Origin: Isoetes taiwanensis
Taxonomy: Eukaryota > Streptophyta > Lycopodiopsida > Isoetales > Isoetaceae
Reading direction: 5' to 3'
Assembly: GCA_021234155.1 (NCBI GenBank)
Contig: JAJEKV010000003.1
Location: 33,339,166 to 33,403,165, forward strand
Length of the DNA stretch: 64,000 nucleotides
Part shown: one piece after another, positions 53,736-64,000 of the stretch
Layout of the letters: each line of letters opens with the position of its first letter
Position numbering within the stretch: the stretch's first letter is position 1
Notes under the pieces: generated by a model
Database searches by the model: none
The model's input: the letters and a program-made list of their open reading frames with translations, nothing else
Told to the model about the DNA's origin: nothing
Translations under genes and position numbers: made by a program

Positions 53736-54984
53736 GAGTAGTAGACACAAGAATGCCGTGTAATTTTTTTTTAGCGTGGCTGTAACATGTCAGAGACACG
53801 GATATACCACGGATATGCCCGTGGCTATAACATGACGACATCCGATATATACGGTGCTCCAGTGGAGTAGAGTAGGGTAGAGTACTTTATTGTCCCTTCG
53901 ACCAAAAAGGCCCTTGGACTTGTGTAGCGCCCTCTCTTCCATTTTTGTTGGTCGGAGCACTTGTATATGTAGCCATCCTATGGGCTGGAATTGTTAGGTT
54001 AATATCCCAGACCCCTGCTTTGTATTGGCTTCATGGCCATGCAGGGGCCATCGTTACTTAAGGCTTTAAGCCAATTATTTGAGATCAGGTCATCCCATGT
54101 TTCGAGCCATGGCTGCTCTCTTTTCCGTCCTGTCCATCTGTACGCTGCACTCTAGCCTCTCAGAAGTTTTCAGTGGTTCTACTGGACTCCACAATTTTCT
54201 GTCCTAATCAACTCTTGTCTGTCCTAATCAACTCTTGGAGAGAAGAACTATATATTTAAGCTATCACCTTATAATACCCGAAATTCAAATTGGTTGCGAT
54301 GTTAGGATATACATGTCTGAATTAATATAAAGAATGATATACTTTATACAAATATTGGTGTCAGCCGAATGCCGGATCATCTCACCTTATAATAATCACA
54401 ACTTCATTCTGTTACAATATCATGAACAAAAATCTAAAATAAAGTTGGGGGTGCACATAATATGCTGGCAGTGGAAAACACAGATAGGGTAACGGAAGAC
54501 ACATACGGAGTAGAAGGGAGTCACATTCGGAGCAGAAGTCATGGTTGAATTCAGATTTGGAGCTACACCCGTTGACGGTTTGTGGTAGCTACCTACCGGT
54601 TGGGGGCTTACCCTTAGCCTGTTGTTGGATCGTTCTTGTTAGTCTAGGGCTCCCCGGTCTTTTTGATATTTTCATATTGTGCACAGTTTGAAGCCAAGTT
54701 GCTACAAAGAATATTTAACTTTGTTGTTCTATTCTCTTTGTTTGTAGAGAGAGAGAGAGAGGGGCTTGATTTCAACAAACTGACTAGAAAGATGGTGATA
54801 ATGCTTGACTGACCAACCCTTTCTGCTGGAATTAAACAACAATAAAGATGTTTGTCTGCTAGGTAGACAATAAACTTGGTCCCTTGGTGATGGTGTGGAG
54901 TCTTATCTTTAATTTTCCTGAAACGTGTCCTCTGTAGCTCCAAGCAGTATTATGCCATGCAAAGGTGCCTTTGAGAGGGGAAAG
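53736..54984. other. Intergenic spacer
   Basis: A 20-bp tandem pair CTGTCCTAATCAACTCTTGT lies at 54201-54240, and a short (AG)n at 54746-54762. No gene is supported. Confidence 0.3.
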
Positions 54985-55500
54985 AGGATGTTGTGCATTT
55001 AATTGTTACTACTGGAGGGACTTCTGGATGGCTATTACTCGTGGATGATGCTTCAACATCCAACCATGGAGTTATTCATGTTATGGCTGCACTAGCTTGC
55101 TATCTGGTGAGTGCCAGACCCCCCGATTCTTGTTGTATGGACACTTGCCATGATTACTCCTTGAAGTTCCCAATGAAAACCAAGTTTATGGGATTTCTTC
55201 TATATTGGTAGTGACTACTCTGGTATTGAAAGTTGTAGGAAAGCAAACTTTGCAATCGAGGAAGGAATGCAGAACCAAAGAACTAGGGTCATGAAATATT
55301 GCAGCATCTATTGGATCTTCCCATTTTGGCTGCATCATCTCAGAAAAGTGATACAAAGGAAGTTAATGATAGAGACACGTAGTTTTCATCTTAGTGGCAG
55401 GAAGTTATTGTGTAACTGGTCGATGAGTCATGTGAAATACCTAGTGTATAAAACTGAAGGCATGGAATCATTGAGCTGGGGAGTCTGGTAAATCCATTTT
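54985..55500 (+). pseudogene. Exon-like segments of an unrecognised plus-strand gene
   Basis: 54985-55106 reads DVVHLIVTTGGTSGWLLLVD then VIHVMAALACYL and ends at a GTGAGT donor (55107). About 55209-55490 gives SGIESCRKANFAIEEGMQNQ, which may be a second exon. The codon-like quality and donor site support former coding, but no known motif is seen. Together with exon-like pieces at 56074, 62800 and 63757 it may belong to one long gene carrying LINE C in an intron. Confidence 0.35.
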
Positions 55501-56073
55501 GTATAACAGTGGTTATGGTGCTTGTATGCCATTCAATCAAGTAAGATGGGCAGCATTGCGGCAATTGGTAATGAACGATCAAATTCATCTCCATCTAGTT
55601 GTTAGAGTAAAGTGCCTTGAGAACACTGGCAAGATCTTTGATACGTGTGCATGACCATAGAGAGCATCATAGTTTCTGCAGGCTTTTCCTGCCTATCTGC
55701 AAAGATGCCTTCTTTGACATAATAGTAGGATGAAGTAACCTTATGACAGTAGGACGTCCTCGTCATGAACCATTGGCAAGTCTAAGAAAAGTGAACAGAT
55801 GCACCTCTGTCATCCAAGAAAAGTAGAACGGGACCAGAATGACGAGATTGTCATCTCATCTCAGTTACATTTTTCTAGCAAACATCACCTCACGTGTATT
55901 ACATATTAGCATTGATTGCATTATGTTGTCATATGCCCCTTATATTACCTCAACATTAACGTGTGTGATTTGGTTTGTCAGCCTTGTGTACACCAGTAAA
56001 ATAAATTGATTTCGCATTGTTTTCTAGCTTGATCATGAGAGTTTTGGAAAGTTATATAAATTCTATTTCTTTT
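55501..56073. other. Presumed intronic sequence
   Basis: No coding or repeat signal is evident. The stretch ends in a T-rich tract and TTGCAG acceptor. Confidence 0.3.
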
Positions 56074-56143
56074 TCTGTTGCAGTTAAGTTGGGACTGACG
56101 AAAATTATAGAAGTGTGTGTACTGGGCCAGTTTGTATTTGAGA
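56074..56143 (+). CDS. Short exon of an unrecognised gene
   Basis: After TTTTTCTGTTGCAG, the segment reads VKLGLTKIIEVCVLGQFVFE with a terminal Lys and meets a GTACAAG donor. Splice sites on both sides and an open phase support an exon. The product is unknown. Confidence 0.35.
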
Positions 56144-56262
56144 AGGTACAAGCCCTGCTTCCGTTCTTTTATTTATACTATTTTGTTGTTCTCATTCAAC
56201 AAGTCCCAAAGCTTTTGGGTTGTCGTTACTTGAAAACATGAACGTTGTTAAAGGCTGATGAA

Positions 56263-56278
56263 TATTAATGTGCTTTTT
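56263..56278. repeat. Target-site duplication of LINE C (left)
   Basis: TATTAATGTGCTTTTT recurs at 62777-62792. The left copy merges with the poly(T) run that is the minus-strand tail. Confidence 0.88.
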
Positions 56279-56416
56279 TTTTTTTTTGAAGAACTGTGTC
56301 ATCAATATATTAAAAAAATGGTAATGTTACAAAGGAAGTGAGGAGGAAGGAGAACTGCCCCAAAGAGACAGCGATACCTCGACACTCCACAATAAACTCA
56401 CAAAAAAATTGCAACT

Positions 56417-57706
56417 CTACTGCTGTACAAACCGACCATCACCATCTACAACACCCAAGAAGTCCCACCAAATGGCAAACTTCCGCTCAACTAATCTTGG
56501 GAACACCAGAAAGCTTTGAAATAGCTTGTACCTGAGTCGAGGAATCAGAGAGGTTGCAGGCTGCTGAATCCCTTGAAAGATCCACAACCGTCGCCGCTTC
56601 CAAATCAACCACACCAACCAAGCCACGCCGCGGTGTTGCAAGAAGCGGCCAAGCACCGGGATACACATGAAGGCGACAATCTGGCGGCTAATCAATCTCA
56701 CCTGAAAGCGAGCCCTAACCCAATCCGGGCAGCCGCAGAGTGAGGGCATAAAACTAGACAATGCTCCACGGAGTCTCACGATGAAGGCCATAACAAAGAG
56801 GCGAGAGGGCTCACACCGGCCTAAACCCCGACTCACAAGGGCATTCACCACGATACGCCCGGTGCACCACACGCCACGAAGCACCTAACCTTGATTGGGA
56901 AGTGAGCTCCATGTCCACGTCCAAACCGGCGCCATCGAGAACCCAGGAAGTTCGCGAGACCACTTGCGAAAGAGGCGGTGTGTCATGAATAGCCAGCACC
57001 CGGTAACAAGACCGCACAAAACAAGAAGACACAACATCCGGGATGAACCTTCCAAACCTGCACCACCACATCATCTGAGGGACTATAGGTATATGTAGCG
57101 AATACTCCACTGCCACTTGTTCCCGGATAGCCCGGTCCTGCCCCCTCGGGCGAAAGCGAGCTCGAAAAGAACTCCCACGAAGCTAGCTGACCACCCCAAT
57201 ACCAATCCTCCAAGGTGAGCACAACGCCTTCGCCTCCCACGAACTGCGTCCAGAGCATGCATGGGCACCAAGGAACAGAAATCTTGCCAGGGGTAGAGGA
57301 ACCCACAAGAAAGGAGAAGAGTGGTGATAAAGCGAGGCATAATCTGGTGGAAGAGCACCGCACATGATCCCAAGCCCGCTTACCCCAGTGAGAAAAAGGG
57401 GATGCATGTGGGAAAGGCGGAGACCATACAACAGTGCCGGGCAACTCCACCGCGCCTGAGGCGGCTTCCCAAACGCCACACAATGGCGAAGAGACTGTAA
57501 CAATAAGCGCCCGCACCGGGAGAAGATGCTCCATCTGCGAAATGCTCCAAACAAACTTGAGACCAACACCTTACTATCGCGATTGCAAAATCAAAAATGC
57601 CCAAGTCCCCATCCTCCTCCAGGCGGAGACACTTCCACCAAGCCACTTTAACACCTTCATCATCCCCCGCCCCACACAAAATTTCGAACAATCTTATCCA
57701 AAGCAC
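56417..57706 (-). pseudogene. LINE C ORF2 C-terminal part
   Basis: In broken minus-strand frames, KVAWWKCLRLEEDGDLGIFD (about 57590-57650) matches the W-x-x-x-C-x-P-x-x-x-G-G-L-G-I-x-D connector of plant L1 elements. The end (56417-56884) carries VAWLVWLIWKRRRLWIFQG, the W-x-(I/L)-W-x-x-R motif that follows the zf-RVT finger. The finger itself is too decayed to read with certainty. Confidence 0.75.
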
Positions 57707-58074
57707 GTATCTTACCCTCGGGAGCTAACATCGCAGAGATCTTTGTATACACATAGAGTGCTACAAAGTCTTGAGTTGGCAATAGTGATCCTACGCCATG
57801 GACAACTTGCTACCCTTCCAAAGAATTGAGGTGTTTTACGCAACCCCCCTGCCAAAATCTCATCCCACCCCTCCCCATGGAAACATCCCCTCCAAAGGGA
57901 GTACCCAACAGCTTAGTACACACATTACCTGGAAGCACCTTCCAAGGGAATAGAGCCAAACAAGGGGGAGGCAGAGTCAACTGGGCCCATAATGCGGAGC
58001 ATTTACCCCAATTCAGAAGAATGCCTGAGGCCAAGGAGAAAGTATCTAGAGGGAATAAATTACTAATCGCATAT

Positions 58075-58640
58075 TTCTTATTAGCCAGAATGACTTTAGC
58101 TAAACTTGCTCTATATTAATCCCAAAACTTTCTGTGGTTTAGCTAAACTCTACATGTTTTTCCCCTCATACTTTCTAGCGTTTAGCTAAACTAACCCAAA
58201 CATCAACCCAAAAATTTCTATGATATGATCAATAGAAAATATTAAGCCAAGTTACTATACTTTTTTTCAATTGTTTCCATTTATTTTAGTCATTTCTTTG
58301 TGAAAATATTCTAAAATAATGCTAACTAGCAAAATCTATGACTCGAATTAATTTATAATGCTAGAAACTAAACTACTAATCATATATTTCTTATAAACTA
58401 GAATGAATATTAGCTAAACTAGCCCGAAATTCATTCTAAAAGTTTCTATGGTTTAGCTAAACAATACAAAATTTCACTCTCTTACTTTCTAGCATTTGGC
58501 TAAAGAGCTCCAGGGTTGTTGCAGTCTCGAAAAAAGTTAAGCTAAAATTATTATTTTTTTCCCAATTTTTTCCATTTACTTTAGCCAATTTTTTTCGAAA
58601 ATGTGATAAAAAATCGCCAAATAGCTAAGTTTAGCTCTTA
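58075..58640. mobile_element. AT-rich insert in LINE C, MITE-like
   Basis: The strongly AT-rich block interrupts the RT region of a GC-rich LINE. Words TTTAGCTAAAC/CTTTAGCTAAA recur, and a module of about 110 bp (58085-58195) is repeated in diverged form at 58395-58510. Ends and target duplication could not be fixed. Confidence 0.45.
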
Positions 58641-59480
58641 AATTATTCCATGTCTAGCAAACCCTTCACATTCCGCAAATTCCTCTCTTCTGCCACCAAG
58701 AAGAGGAAAGTGTCATCGGCGAACTGGTTAATAATCTGCGAACAACCTCCCTGCATCAGAAGCCCATCCGCCACCCCTCCTCCAGCTGCCAGCTCAAAAA
58801 CAAGTGGAATACTATGAGGAATAGTACGGTGCCTGCAACAATACGTTTGCCTCACCTGCCAAATGCGGTAGCCAAAAGGGCACCCCCACGGCGTACCCCT
58901 CTACCTAAGGAGAAAAAGGCGGGAGGGTTCACCACAGCACACCCGTGGCAGATCGACCTATGCAACTTCATGATCGTCTCGTAAAGCGTGGACCACAAAC
59001 CCAGCGCTAACATCATGGCGCAACAAGAACTCCCCAGCGGACACTATCGTAAGCTTTGGCAAAGTCAAGCTTAAGATGAACAATGCCTTGACCTATTTTC
59101 GGCCCAATAAAGGCCCTCATAGGTACGTGGCAACATTAGTCAAAATGTTCCTCCCAGGGAACAAACCCGGTTCGCACCTTGCTAATGGAAGAAGTCAACA
59201 CCGGCTTCAACTTCTCGCCAGGGCTTTTTCGCCAATAATCTTATACAGGAGGATAACAAGGATATAGGCCTCCAATCATTAATAGTAGAAGACCGCTTAA
59301 CCTTAGGAATCAAGGAAATGCATGTTGTATTCAAGATCCTATCCATTTGAGAAGACGCGGCAACTCAAGATACACGGTATACGATTCACCAGCCCACTCC
59401 CAATAAGTCTGAAGAACTCCACAGGGATGCCATCCAGCCCAGGACATTTATCCTTGGCCATGCACATACATGCCTCCGCT
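58641..59480 (-). pseudogene. LINE C reverse transcriptase core
   Basis: Minus-strand reading: AKDKCPGLDGIPVEFFRLIG at about 59400-59465 (fingers), GFVPWEEHFD near 59160, IVHLKLDFAKAYDSVRWGVL at about 59035-59095 (first catalytic Asp), and INQFADDTFLFLVAEER at 58685-58735 (FADD active site). The blocks are in several frames, so the enzyme is dead. Confidence 0.85.
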
Positions 59481-60814
59481 AAATCTGTCTCCTGAGAGCT
59501 CCCGCTCCCAAGCTCTCCACTTGGTGAGGCAGAATAGATGGCTTAATGCCCCCAAAATAAGTTCCCCATCTCCTGCTCATAGGGAAGAGTGTCTTTGCGC
59601 AAAAAACCCCGAGAAATGAGCATGCACATACCTCAAATCAGCGGGGATCCTCAAAAGTCCGGCCATCGAGCAAAGCAAGGGGCGCCATAGATGCTACATA
59701 TCGCCATTTTGCTTACTCTGAAAGAACACCAGGCGAGAACTTGTGTCCCCTCCTTCAACCAAGTAAGGGCCGCCTTCACCTGGCGCCTCCTGCACTTTAA
59801 CCGCTCAAATGGCAACAATCTGTTGCAACCTTTGCATTCTCCCTAATGCCATCGGAAGGCTGCGCCGAATCTTCTCCAACTCACGATGAGACTATGCAAC
59901 TCCCGCCAAGCTGGCCGCACCGCGGCCTACCAAAGACCTTGGCAAAATGCTTCACCGGCCAACTAGGTCTTCCATACCGGACATACCCCCGAGATGAAAG
60001 GTATCAAGCCACAACTCCTGGCCTTTGGGCGAGAAATCCGCGATCAAAGCCAAAAAGCCGGGTGTTCAAGCGTAACACCGTCAGGGGGCGAGAGGCAACC
60101 GCGCCACTGAGACAAAACCCGAGGGTAATGATTAGAAATGGAGGTAGACGAATGTTACTCCGGCAAAAAAGGGGCACACTATCCGGTCGCATGGGGAAGC
60201 ATAGCACCGGGTCATGCCTAGCATATGCCCGGCCAACACCAATCGCCTATTACAATAGGTGAAAGACAAGTCCCTGGGGACCTCAACCAAGGCCAAATCC
60301 TGCAACAAATGAGACCACTTTTTCCCTCTCAAACCCATGGACAACCTGGGTTCCGGGACGAGCGATCTTCTACTGCTCTACCATATTGAAGTCCCCTAAC
60401 AACCAAAGCAACACGCAACCCACCAAGGGCTTGTAACTTATTCCTGACTGTGGCCCATAAAGCACCCCGCTAAGAAGGCTGATTAGGGGCATAAACATTA
60501 ACAATCCCCCACTCTTGCCCTCCCTCCAACCACTTAATTATTGCCCACCGACCAAAACATGCAACTGCGAGTATGTGACCCGCACATCCATCCTCCAAGC
60601 AATAAGAGTACCCCGGTTAGCCCGGAAAGAAGAAGCAATAGAGCCAAACTGCCTACCAACTATATTCATGAGCCTGGACACATCACCCCTGTGACACTTA
60701 TGCTCCTAAATGCAAACAATATCAGGACGCAACTGCCGAAGTGCCAAAGAAACACGGGCCCTCTTACTACCAGAGGACCGCACCCCCCGACATTCCAACT
60801 GAGGATCGACCTAT
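59481..60814 (-). pseudogene. LINE C endonuclease and linker, heavily decayed
   Basis: The clearest block is WGIVNVYAPNQPS, on the minus strand near 60485-60525, a conserved strand of the L1 endonuclease fold. The start of ORF2 should lie just below 60815. Most frames here are open on both strands because of the GC-rich composition and are not genes. Confidence 0.6.
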
Positions 60815-62664
60815 TCATCCCGGAGGAGAAGTGTCCAGCCCCACATGCCTACCCACGAGGCCATCAGCCCATTCCACAGAGTCATCATCCAGAGCCAGAG
60901 GATTAATCACAGCAATGTGACCCACAGCCGCTCTACGTGACATTCCACTTCCAACACGTGTTGGAAGTCCCCCAAGCACCTCCATAGAGTCATGGGCCAC
61001 ACTAGTCTCGACCTCCAACCGGGCTGCTCCAGCCACCTCATGCTCAGCACATACCGCTACCGGGACATCCCCAACAAGATCACCAGCCCCTCCCACAGCC
61101 CTGTCCTCAGACCTAGCCACAATCAAATCATCTGAGCCCTCCCCTGAGCCACCACGTCCCCTAACCCCGCCATCCAATGGGCGGCCAACAGCAAGCCTGC
61201 CCCGGCCTCGTCCCACACCACCTCTCCCAACCACACCACCTCGTCCAACTTCACTCATTGCACCACGGAGTCCTCTGCCTGTTGCCTCAGGAATAGAGGA
61301 ATCTCGGGCACCTGCATAAGCACCCGCAACCCCTACCATATCACAAGCACCAGCAGGACCAGCAGGATTATCAACAGGGTCAGATGGTATCACAATAGAT
61401 GGAAACATCCGCTGGATCTCAGAGCCATTCAAAAGCTTCAATCGGAAAAGAAAGTGCCAGGGACCACTACGACCGAAGAGAAGTGGGCACAGTACGCCAA
61501 AGCGTGCGAGCAACACCGAGATCTTAGGGACACGCACAATAGAATGAGCCAAATATACATCCGGGCCATTAGCCATAGAAACCAAGAAATCAGGCACCAT
61601 CGGATCGAGGGAAGATCTTGAATGAACCAACGCTGGATTTTAATAACTGTCAAAGAACTGGTGGACATTGCGGAAGTATAATACTGATACAACACATATG
61701 ATTCACCCAAAGTATCCACCCCCCGACTAACCAATTGCCACACAGAAGACTCAGCCTCAAACATGATTATGAAGAAATTATTTGGTAGGAATTTCAGAGC
61801 CCCGACACTGGGCAAACCAATGCCCTCGATGTCCGGCAAAGAAGCCAAGAGCTAAACCTCCTCGTGTCCAATATGTAACCCGTGAAGTAGCCCAATACCG
61901 CCAAATGAAACTAGATTCTCAATGGTCCGAACATGCCCGGTATGATCAATATCTATCCATGGAGTCTCTCGAAGAGTCGCACAGAGGTCAGCAGTGATGA
62001 TCCTCCACAAATTTCAAAGCCTCTTGACCACGGGCAGTCCCTACACTCAGAGCCTTGCGCTTGATCCAATCTGAAAACCCCGCGAGTGATGCGAGCAAGC
62101 GTGTCATTGCTCCGCCCGGCCAAAGCGCCGCGAGTTGGGGCTGCCGCCCTGGCATCCTAAGAGGTATCCAGGGGCACCCTAGGAGGCACATCAACTACAT
62201 GCACCCTAGAAGAGGGCGCATCACCATCAAGTGATCCCTTCCCAAGCATAGGGGAAGAGGGCATCACAGATCCAGTTTCCAAAGGGGGGCATGCTTGATG
62301 GAATCAAGACCGTAGTCTCCAAAACACAATCTACTTGGGTCTCAGAATTATATTGAGAGGAAGAGCAATCCACATACCTCTCAACCGAAGGGGATTCCAA
62401 GAGCTCCCTCATCTCTGCCACCAATTGCATGCCACTTCCTACAGCCCGCGCCTCTTCATGCATGCCGAGCCCGCGCCCTTCCCCTTTACTGGAGGATACT
62501 GGAGGATTCTTTCTCCTCGCCATCTCCCTTGGCTTCAGCCCCAAGCCATGAGGCTCAATCGGTCCCCCATCAGCCTGTCTGGCAGGAGCCATGACATCCA
62601 AACCAGTCCGGAAATCAGCTGTTTGCAGCAACAAGCCACATGCAAAACAGCTGATGCTATACAC
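60815..62664 (-). pseudogene. LINE C ORF1 in broken frames
   Basis: 62227-62664 is the N-terminal part, with a charged ARRKNPPVSSSKGEGRGLGM. 61438-61848 contains FIIMFEAESSVWQLVSRGVD, resembling the DUF4283 pattern. 60815-61630 ends in an Arg/Gly-rich tail (VGRGGVGRGRGRLAVGRPLD) and an acidic C-terminus. The protein would bind LINE RNA. A zinc knuckle is not visible. Confidence 0.65.
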
Positions 62665-62776
62665 CTCCGGAAAGAGCTCGGAGCAAGCTTTCCAACGAGC
62701 CCAAGCACGTCGAAATATGACACCAGATAAGAGAGATATCGCCGATCAAAGTTTTCTTTATAGTAGGGTTATTGGC

Positions 62777-62792
62777 TATTAATGTGCTTTTT
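62777..62792. repeat. Target-site duplication of LINE C (right)
   Basis: TATTAATGTGCTTTTT, matching 56263-56278. Confidence 0.88.
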
Positions 62793-63121
62793 GTTCGTTC
62801 TCACAATGGTTTTTGTTTGGAAGGTCTATTTTGCTACATGGTCCCACGAACAGCAAAATGGTTATAACGGTAACAATGCAGCGTGGGATTCTCATCGGCT
62901 GGTGAGTTCCAATTACCAGGGTTTAGGGTTTAATCGTTTCGGTCCATGCCTGTCGCTAAGAGTTTTATTATTCATATCTTGGATGTTACACTTATATGTG
63001 CAGTGAAACATTGCCGACATGATAAAAAATCGCTTGAACGATTATAGCGATAAGATCACATATGAGAAGCCCCTCTAGAACAATTCAGTTGAGATGGAAC
63101 GAAAGGTTTTTGTTTGTACTA
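62793..63121 (+). pseudogene. Exon-like pieces of the interrupted host gene
   Basis: About 62805-62900 reads VWKVYFATWSHEQQNGYNGN then AAWDSHRL, ending at a GTGAGT donor. After a GTGCAG acceptor (62997-63002), MIKNRLNDYSDKITYEKPL is followed by a TAG and NNSVEMERK before a GT. The in-frame stop and unclear phase suggest decay or mis-set boundaries. Function unknown. Confidence 0.35.
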
Positions 63122-63130
63122 TTCTTTTTA
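63122..63130. repeat. 9-bp target-site duplication of the MULE-type MITE (left)
   Basis: TTCTTTTTA, repeated exactly at 63581-63589. Confidence 0.92.
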
Positions 63131-63580
63131 GGGAAAAACTCTGAAATACCCTTATGTTTTGCTAAAATTAACAAAACGCCCCTAGTTTTGGGGGTATTTT
63201 TATGGAAATGATCATAACTTTTTTGTGATGATCCAAATGAGAATGAGTCTTTCAAATATATTGTAGAAGAGGTTGAGATCTTTCCATGAAAGTTAACATC
63301 TCCTAAATCAGATTCTGAAATCTCAAGTTATCGTCTCGTAAATCCCTCTGAAATTTCTACAATTTTCTTGTGTATTAGCATAACTTGTGACTTAAGACTC
63401 CGACTTGTATGATCTTACCTTTGATGGAAAGATCTCATCCTCCTTTACAATAGCTCTGAAAGGCTCATTCTCATTTGGATCATCACAAAAAAGTTATGAT
63501 CATTTCCATTAAAATACCCCCAAAACTAGGGGCGTTTTGTTAATTTTAGCAAAACATAAGGGTACTTCAGAGTTGTTCCC
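63131..63580. mobile_element. Mutator-like MITE with long terminal inverted repeats
   Basis: The 450-bp element starts GGGAAAAACTCTGAAATACC and ends with the matching inverted sequence (GGGAACAACTCTGAAGTACC on the minus strand). The arms pair over about 165 bp with few mismatches, leaving a loop of about 110-120 bp and no coding region. An exact 9-bp duplication, TTCTTTTTA, flanks it. Long arms and a 9-bp duplication are diagnostic of Mutator-like elements. It is non-autonomous. Confidence 0.95.
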
Positions 63581-63756
63581 TTCTTTTTAAAATAGGGCCT
63601 TTAACCAATGGGTTAGAACTTAGACCGACAGGTATAAGGTCAGTCGAAGTGGTGAAATACCAGTTCCAGTATATAGTACCAAAAAACACAACATGTACCA
63701 ATGATCTACTTCAACTACAAAGACATGTGAGGATAACAGTTGCACATCTAATCATT

Positions 63757-64000
63757 TCGTAGAGAGAGGTGAAAGAGAATGTGATAATTGAGCAACCGGC
63801 CAAAAAATGTATAAAAGACAATTGGACTTCAGATCATCTAAAACTTGTAGAGGATGCCAATATTGAATGGCCTGCTAAAAGAATCAAGAAAGATGAATAC
63901 ACTTTGGAACATGTAACAGCAGTAAAGGAGGATGATGCAGTGACAACTAAAGCATCTGTACCAATAGATGAGAGTAAATCTATTAGGCTAGAGCTGGAAA
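63757..64000 (+). CDS. Partial exon running off the window (unrecognised protein)
   Basis: The frame is open from about 63757 to the last base: VKENVIIEQPAKKCIKDNWT, then DHLKLVEDANIEWPAKRIKK and TLEHVTAVKEDDAVTTKASV. The sequence is charged and hydrophilic, with no known motif. The strand agrees with the exon-like pieces at 54985-56143 and 62805-63110. An AG-rich acceptor region precedes it (GTAGAGAGAG). The true start and product are unknown. Confidence 0.5.

Larger units (their letters stand above)
56279..62776 (-). mobile_element. LINE C: full-length L1-type LINE in an intron
   Basis: The poly(T) at 56274-56287 is its tail on the minus strand. The 5' end is at 62776, and TATTAATGTGCTTTTT flanks both sides. 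Reading 62776 to 56279 gives ORF1 (N-terminal part, DUF4283-like part, Arg/Gly-rich tail), endonuclease, RT with FADD box, connector and zinc-finger region. Stops and frameshifts are numerous. It is clearly GC-richer than the flanks. An AT-rich insert sits at 58.08-58.64 kb. Confidence 0.9.

Noticed and set aside
53355-53841. Minus-strand frames with a repeated 14-residue unit (KAKVYSGIH...)
   Set aside because: The unit equals the 42-bp minisatellite period; treated as incidental.
59846-60262. Long plus-strand open frames across 57.4-62.7 kb
   Set aside because: They are antisense to the GC-rich minus-strand LINE C, where stop codons are rare by composition.

Overview
This window looks like nuclear DNA of a land plant with a large, transposon-rich genome. 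The evidence is Ty1/copia elements with a plant-type initiator-Met primer site, L1-type LINEs with the plant ORF1 arrangement, pentatricopeptide (PPR) and PDR-type ABCG remnants, an RH39-like plastid DEAD-box helicase fragment, and GT-AG introns. A LINE (27.6-29.5 kb) that does not look like the common plant L1 type hints at a non-seed plant, but I cannot name a species. I saw no rRNA, intact tRNA, CRISPR array or bacterial operon.

Layout. 0-3.4 kb: a possible hAT fragment and a decayed minus-strand copia end with one LTR. 3.45-10.12 kb: an almost complete but frameshifted L1-type LINE that split a host exon; matching 15-bp target duplications flank it. 10.8-13.9 kb: three tandem arrays, namely a 57-bp repeat with a palindromic core, a TG/AG microsatellite, and a 2-kb satellite built on 19-bp and 57-bp periods. 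14.85-16.02 kb: the only long intact gene, an apparently secreted protein with extensin-like and collagen-like parts. 17.3-26.8 kb: a graveyard of gene fragments (unknown exons, two PPR pieces, ABCG, RH39-like helicase) with a repeated double-hairpin terminus at 25.59 kb.

27.6-29.5 kb: a 5'-truncated LINE. 30.15-32.2 kb: a kinase pseudogene that runs in frame into copia gag-pol sequence, the most unusual object in the window. 32.5-35.8 kb: a poly(A) retroelement inserted into a repeat whose uninterrupted relative lies next door, a possible SINE, and duplicated GCATGC-rich segments. 36.57-42.63 kb: a full-length copia element with two LTRs, a degraded target duplication, and a LINE fragment nested in gag. 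43.5-46.6 kb: exons of unrecognised genes. 47.0 and 53.4 kb: a CGTCA-rich array and a 42-bp palindromic minisatellite. 49.5 kb: an inverted-repeat element. 50.5-52.05 kb: a Ty3-type gag remnant. 55-64 kb: a plus-strand host gene of unknown function, carrying a full-length minus-strand L1-type LINE (56.28-62.78 kb) in an intron and a Mutator-like MITE (63.13-63.58 kb).

Nearly every coding relic carries frameshifts or stops. The elements do not form a working pathway; the layout is best read as repeated rounds of insertion. Examples are a LINE inside copia, an AT-rich insert inside a LINE, and a retroelement inside a host repeat. Many small two-copy tandem duplications (34-119 bp) are scattered between them. 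All alignments and counts were made by eye.
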